Source of the DNA: Mesorhizobium sp.
GTDB lineage: Bacteria > Pseudomonadota > Alphaproteobacteria > Rhizobiales > Rhizobiaceae
DNA: 64,000 nucleotides
Assembly (NCBI RefSeq): GCF_017306585.1
Contig: NZ_JAFKIC010000114.1
Location: 1-64,000 of the forward strand
Direction: 5' to 3'
The notes beneath the pieces are model-generated. The model saw only the letters and a program-made list of their open reading frames with translations. It was not told where the DNA came from and made no database searches. Made by a program: the position numbers and the translations under genes. Shown here piece by piece: positions 60,836-64,000 of this stretch (its first letter is position 1; each line of letters starts with the position of its first letter).

Positions 60836-61767
60836 GTTGCCTTTCCCGAATTGCCCGACGCCTGGCGGGTTTCCTGTTTTCTGATGTCCTCGGTCTGGGC
60901 CAGGATCCAGTCCCGGAATGCCTTGATCTTCGGTGTGTTGCGGCGGCTTTCCAGATGCACCAGCCAGTAACCGTCGCCGTCGGAGCCGACGGCGTCGAAT
61001 GGCTGTATCAACTGTCCTTTCGCCAGCAGGGCGCTGTAGAGGTTTTGGGTGAGAATAGCGGCGCCCTGATCAGTCAGGGCCGCCATCACATCGTAGACCT
61101 GCGCGCCCAAGGCGGGACCGGCGATGACGCGGGCGGGATCGAAGGGCGCACCCGCCGCTTCGAACCAGATTCTCCACCAGGGATCGTCAGGACCGCACAG
61201 CGCGACCTTATAGAGATCCTCGGGGTGGCGAATGCCTCCGACGCTCTCGGCCAGTTTGGGGCTGAGCATCGGCGTGTAGTCGGCCTTGAACAGATAATGC
61301 GCCGTCAGGCCGGGCCATTTTCCCGTCCCGGTGCGGATGCCGATATCGAGGTTTTCGCGCGCGAAGTCGACCAGACGGGAGGATGTATCGACTTTGACCG
61401 CGAGGTCGGGATGCATCAGCTGGAATGTTCCAAGCCGCACCGCCAGCCAGTTCGATGCGAATGTTCCCATCGTCGTTACGGAAAGCACGCCGCTTGCGCC
61501 ACCCTTGGTGGTGAGCCAGGCGTCCGCCAGCGCGGAGAAGGCGCCGGTCGTCAGCGGCGCCAAACGTTCGCCGGCCTCGGTTAAGGAAACCTGCCTTGTT
61601 TTTCTTATGAAAAGCGGCGTTCCGGCGCGTTCTTCCAGAACTTTGATCTGATAGCTGGCCGCTGATTGGGTCATGCCGAGTTCCTCGGCGGCCCTGGTGA
61701 AACTGCCCAGCCGCGCGGCGGCCTCAAACACCCTGATCGCGGCCAGCGGCGGCAGGTCCCAGCTCAT
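60832..61767 (-). CDS. LysR-family regulator, GcvA type
   Basis: 311 aa. LPPLAAIRVFEAAARLGSFT and GMTQSAASYQIKVLEERAGT form the winged helix (residues 5-60), with GcvA-like PLFIRKTRQVSLTEAGERLA. C-terminal domain with VSVTTMGTFASNWLAVRLGT-like fold. Upstream AGGAGG; a TGATGCATCA palindrome (61767-61776) and TGATGCA repeat (61784-61790) lie at the start and could be its own binding site. Divergent from a DUF1127-like microprotein gene. Confidence 0.92.
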   Translation of the reverse strand: MSWDLPPLAAIRVFEAAARLGSFTRAAEELGMTQSAASYQIKVLEERAGTPLFIRKTRQVSLTEAGERLAPLTTGAFSALADAWLTTKGGASGVLSVTTMGTFASNWLAVRLGTFQLMHPDLAVKVDTSSRLVDFARENLDIGIRTGTGKWPGLTAHYLFKADYTPMLSPKLAESVGGIRHPEDLYKVALCGPDDPWWRIWFEAAGAPFDPARVIAGPALGAQVYDVMAALTDQGAAILTQNLYSALLAKGQLIQPFDAVGSDGDGYWLVHLESRRNTPKIKAFRDWILAQTEDIRKQETRQASGNSGKAT

Positions 61768-61870
61768 GATGCATCAATCCTCCTGATGCAGGCTACGCGA
61801 CGTTCGATTGGAAACCAAGGGCCGGATGCGTCATCTTCTCCTCATCGGATCGAACCGGAAGGAGATCGCA

Positions 61871-62041
61871 ATGACCATCACCAGGATGCATGAGGGATTT
61901 CGTCATCAGGTCCTCGAACTGCTCGCCGCTCCCTTCAGGCCCCGGTCGCGCGGCCTGCTCGACCGGCGCGCCATGTCGGATCATCTCAAGCGCGATATCG
62001 GCCTGCTCGACGGGCACGCGTCCGCCGGCAGCGTTCGCTGA
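61871..62041 (+). CDS. DUF1127-like microprotein
   Basis: 56 aa: FRHQVLELLAAPFRPRSRGL then LLDRRAMSDHLKRDIGLLDG. The SDHLKRDIGL core matches the DUF1127 helix-turn motif; the C-terminus is shorter than usual. GGAGATCGCA before the ATG supports translation. Divergent from the GcvA-type LysR gene. A hairpin (62052-62078) follows. Confidence 0.7.
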   Translation: MTITRMHEGFRHQVLELLAAPFRPRSRGLLDRRAMSDHLKRDIGLLDGHASAGSVR

Positions 62042-62051
62042 GTCAGGTCGC

Positions 62052-62078
62052 GAGGCCGGCCGGATTTGCGCCGGCCTC
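62052..62078 (+). terminator. Hairpin after the DUF1127-like gene
   Basis: GAGGCCGGC pairs with GCCGGCCTC, nine-base loop; no clear T-tract. Confidence 0.5.
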
Positions 62079-62193
62079 ACGCAATCGTTGACCGTCAGGA
62101 CTGACTCCTTGATGCGCCGCAGGCATATTGGCTCCATAATGGCAGGAAAGGATCGCGGGCGCGGCACCGCCCGGTGCCGTCTACGGAGCGGAT

Positions 62194-62643
62194 ATGAAGG
62201 ACATCAACACCACGCTTTTGACCGCGGTTGGAGCGCTGGCTTGCCTTTTGACGCTCGCATCGCCCGCGAAGCTGGCGGCCTCGGATCTGAAGGACCCGAC
62301 GGCCGAGACATTGGACCGCTGCCTCAACGACGCGGCCAATGGCTCGACCGCCGGGCAGACCGGGTGCGAGGCGACGGCATCGGACGACTACGACCGCCGC
62401 ATGAACGCCGCCTATACCACGCTGATGCACAAGCTGCCGGCTGAGGCAGCGCAACAGTTGCGCCTGTCGCAACGCGCCTGGATTGCCTTCCGCGACGCGG
62501 AGGCGAAGGCGAGGGATGCGCTCTACGAAACTCGCCAGGGCACGATGTATGTGCCGATGCAGGCGTCCGACGCGACCAATGTCATCCGCGATCGCACGCT
62601 TCTGCTGGAGGGCTATGTCAGGGTCATGGCGATCGATGAGTAA
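62194..62643 (+). CDS. LprI/DUF1311-family secreted protein
   Basis: 149 aa with signal-like N-terminus (LTAVGALACLLTLASPAKLA). DRRMNAAYTTLMHKLPAEAA, LRLSQRAWIAFRDAEAKARD and cysteines in LDRCLND and TGCEATA match the lysozyme inhibitor LprI-N/DUF1311 fold. Periplasmic, possibly protecting peptidoglycan. GGAG 5 bases before the ATG at 62194. Confidence 0.85.
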   Translation: MKDINTTLLTAVGALACLLTLASPAKLAASDLKDPTAETLDRCLNDAANGSTAGQTGCEATASDDYDRRMNAAYTTLMHKLPAEAAQQLRLSQRAWIAFRDAEAKARDALYETRQGTMYVPMQASDATNVIRDRTLLLEGYVRVMAIDE

Positions 62644-62856
62644 GCCAGGGCCGGTCTCTATCCGCTCCATCACCTCCCGACCTTGTGACAGCTTGTGAAC
62701 CGACTGCCCACGGCAGATGTTTCGTCTCAAAAATTGGTGGTATATTAGCTTCTCTGAAAATCGACGAAGCACCATGGCCAAGTCCTCACGCCGGTGCCGT
62801 TCTGCTCGTCTCCATTGCAATGGTCCAAGAGACGGATGTGACAGGGAGGTTTCCAA

Positions 62857-63081
62857 ATGACCTATCGCGCGAGTGCCATTGTGGGCGCTGCTTTGCTTGT
62901 ATCAGGGCTCGGCCTGGGCATGAGTACGCCAGCCATGGCCGGAGCACCCCTCAAGGGCATCGATTGCAAACTTGGAAAGAACCCCGGCAAGGGCTGCGTC
63001 GCGAAAAAAGCAAAGCCTGGCGCCCAAAAGCCCGTGGGCGCTGCCAAGGTTAAAAGCCACAGCAATCAAAACAATAACTGA
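62857..63081 (+). CDS. Small secreted basic protein
   Basis: 74 aa with signal peptide (TYRASAIVGAALLVSGLGLG, cleavage after AMA near residue 28). Mature part is short and lysine-rich (LKGIDCKLGKNPGKGCVAKK and PGAQKPVGAAKVK) with two cysteines that could pair. No family recognised. GGGAGG precedes the ATG. Confidence 0.65.
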   Translation: MTYRASAIVGAALLVSGLGLGMSTPAMAGAPLKGIDCKLGKNPGKGCVAKKAKPGAQKPVGAAKVKSHSNQNNN

Positions 63082-63159
63082 TCCAGTTTATTGACTGCGT
63101 GGAGATTGCAGGCTGCGGAGGACAACCAATGTCGCCCTCCGCAAGCAGTTCAAATTTCC

Positions 63160-64000
63160 TCAGCTGCACCCGCTCGTGGCGCCGCACGTGTCGCACTTCT
63201 CGCACGTCCCGTTCCGCACCATCGTGAAATTCTGGCACTCGGAGCAGGAATTGCCGGTGTAGCCTTGCAGTAGTGACTTGGCGCGGCGGTCGGCGGCGAG
63301 TTTCTTGGCCTCGGCCGCTTCATGGGCGGCTGTGTCGGTGAACAGCGCCGACGTGGCGTCGGTGGAGGCTTCGGAGGCCGCTTCCTCGAAGGCGATGTCC
63401 TCGGCCAGTTCCTTGGCCCGCTCCTCATAGTCGCGCTTGTAGGCGACCGCCTCGTCGCTGGCGGGCTTCAGCGCCAGCACGTTGGAGCCGGAGAAGGCCG
63501 ATGGCGCCGAGCGGGCAGGGGTTGCGGCGGAGCCGCCGGCAAAGCCCTTCGGCTCGCTGCCGCTTGCCCGGGAAACCAGCTTCACCGGCGAGCCGCGGGT
63601 CAGGCCCTTGGAGACGGCGTCGGTCTTGCCTTCGCTGATGCCGCGGCCAAGCGCGGTATTGGAGAAGTCCGACTGGTCGACATGGGCGAGATCGTTGCGG
63701 CCGAGATAGGAGATCGCCAGTTCGCGGAACACGTAGTCGAGGATCGACGTCGCGCTCTTGATGGCATCGTTGCCGATGACCATGCCGGCCGGCTCGAACT
63801 TGGTGAAGGTGAAGGCGTGCACATACTCGTCGAGCGGCACGCCGTATTGCAGGCCGAGCGAAATCGCGATGGCGAAGTTGTTGAGAAGGCCGCGCAGCGT
63901 GGCGCCTTCCTTGTTCATGTCGATGAAGATCTCGCCGAGACGGCCGTCATCATATTCGCCGGTGCGCAGGAAGATGGTGTTGCCGCCGATCTTGGCCTTC
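63160..64000 (-). CDS. nrdJ: Vitamin B12-dependent ribonucleotide reductase, C-terminal part only
   Basis: Class II (adenosylcobalamin-dependent) ribonucleotide reductase; makes deoxyribonucleotides. Only the C-terminal 279 residues lie in the window; the gene continues past base 64000. Visible: [60 protein letters not shown], and the cysteine-rich tail [20 protein letters not shown] then TCGATSGCS, which shuttles electrons or binds zinc. B12 dependence fits a cobalamin riboswitch upstream, but that end is outside the window. Confidence 0.92.
   Translation of the reverse strand, partial: KAKIGGNTIFLRTGEYDDGRLGEIFIDMNKEGATLRGLLNNFAIAISLGLQYGVPLDEYVHAFTFTKFEPAGMVIGNDAIKSATSILDYVFRELAISYLGRNDLAHVDQSDFSNTALGRGISEGKTDAVSKGLTRGSPVKLVSRASGSEPKGFAGGSAATPARSAPSAFSGSNVLALKPASDEAVAYKRDYEERAKELAEDIAFEEAASEASTDATSALFTDTAAHEAAEAKKLAADRRAKSLLQGYTGNSCSECQNFTMVRNGTCEKCDTCGATSGCS

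Noticed and set aside
1..64000. Mobile element, prophage or CRISPR array
   Set aside because: No transposase, integrase, direct-repeat array, or tRNA-flanked island boundary seen; base composition looks even.
1..64000. tRNA or rRNA genes
   Set aside because: No TPsiC-like or other tRNA-like segment with a plausible cloverleaf was found by eye; a tRNAscan-SE run would settle this.
63160..64000. Cobalamin riboswitch for the ribonucleotide reductase
   Set aside because: The 5' end of that gene lies beyond base 64000, so its leader is not visible here.

Overview
The window is typical chromosome of a Rhizobiales alphaproteobacterium, most likely Mesorhizobium or a close relative. The reasons are: uniformly high GC; purC next to a DUF1476 gene; purL-bolA-grxD neighbourhood; several DUF1127 microproteins; rhizobial families such as DUF1402 and BTLCP; a RirA-type iron box; a vitamin B12-dependent ribonucleotide reductase; and dispersed palindromic repeats that read as ISPLAGEM-like peptides. 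I saw no phage, transposase, CRISPR array, tRNA or rRNA. The genus call is inference from gene content and recall, not a search.

Layout. 1-2.4 kb: the 3' part of rpsD, then ttcA and an inositol-monophosphatase-type phosphatase. 2.4-4.2 kb: MFS exporter and the CGFS glutaredoxin grxD, on the minus strand. 4.3-8.2 kb: an iron-siderophore ABC importer (binding protein, two permeases, ATPase) behind a TGA-N9-TCA operator, followed by two opposing methyltransferase genes (8.2-9.7 kb). This block lies between grxD and its functional partner bolA. 9.7-23 kb: mostly a minus-strand purine region (purB, purC, purS, a coiled-coil microprotein, purQ, purL) interspersed with a GST, a lipoprotein, a membrane protein and a MocR regulator/DUF1127 divergent pair, plus DUF1476, an HpcH-type aldolase, a hydrolase and a Tat-exported VOC protein on either strand. 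23-27 kb: small membrane and secreted proteins, a P1 peptidase and a branched-chain-amino-acid-type binding protein.

27.0-32.4 kb is a tightly coupled plus-strand operon: flavin reductase, MoxR ATPase, VWA protein, two XdhC-type proteins and a MoeA-like/MocA-like fusion. It looks like a maturation kit for a molybdenum hydroxylase, with no structural enzyme in the window. 32.5-40.2 kb: assorted enzymes, a DUF1127 microprotein divergent from a candidate small RNA, a J-domain-like protein with an apparently non-canonical start, an aldo/keto reductase, a PLP enzyme, and a coupled GNAT/histone-deacetylase-type pair.

40.4-48.4 kb is a coherent catabolic cluster: BKACE beta-keto acid cleavage enzyme, class III aminotransferase, dimethylformamidase-like amidase, complete polar amino-acid ABC importer and a divergent LysR regulator. 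Together they suggest uptake, deacylation, deamination and C-C cleavage of an unidentified amino compound. 48.4-52.8 kb: a thioesterase, an orphan ParB-fold protein, an AHSA1-like protein, a hydrolase, a 2-oxoglutarate oxygenase and a GFA protein. 53-62.6 kb is rich in envelope genes: uppP, BTLCP protease, phosphodiester glycosidase, DedA, DUF1402, GH25 lipoprotein, a lone TatA/B-like protein, corA and an LprI-like protein. The window ends inside the B12-dependent ribonucleotide reductase.
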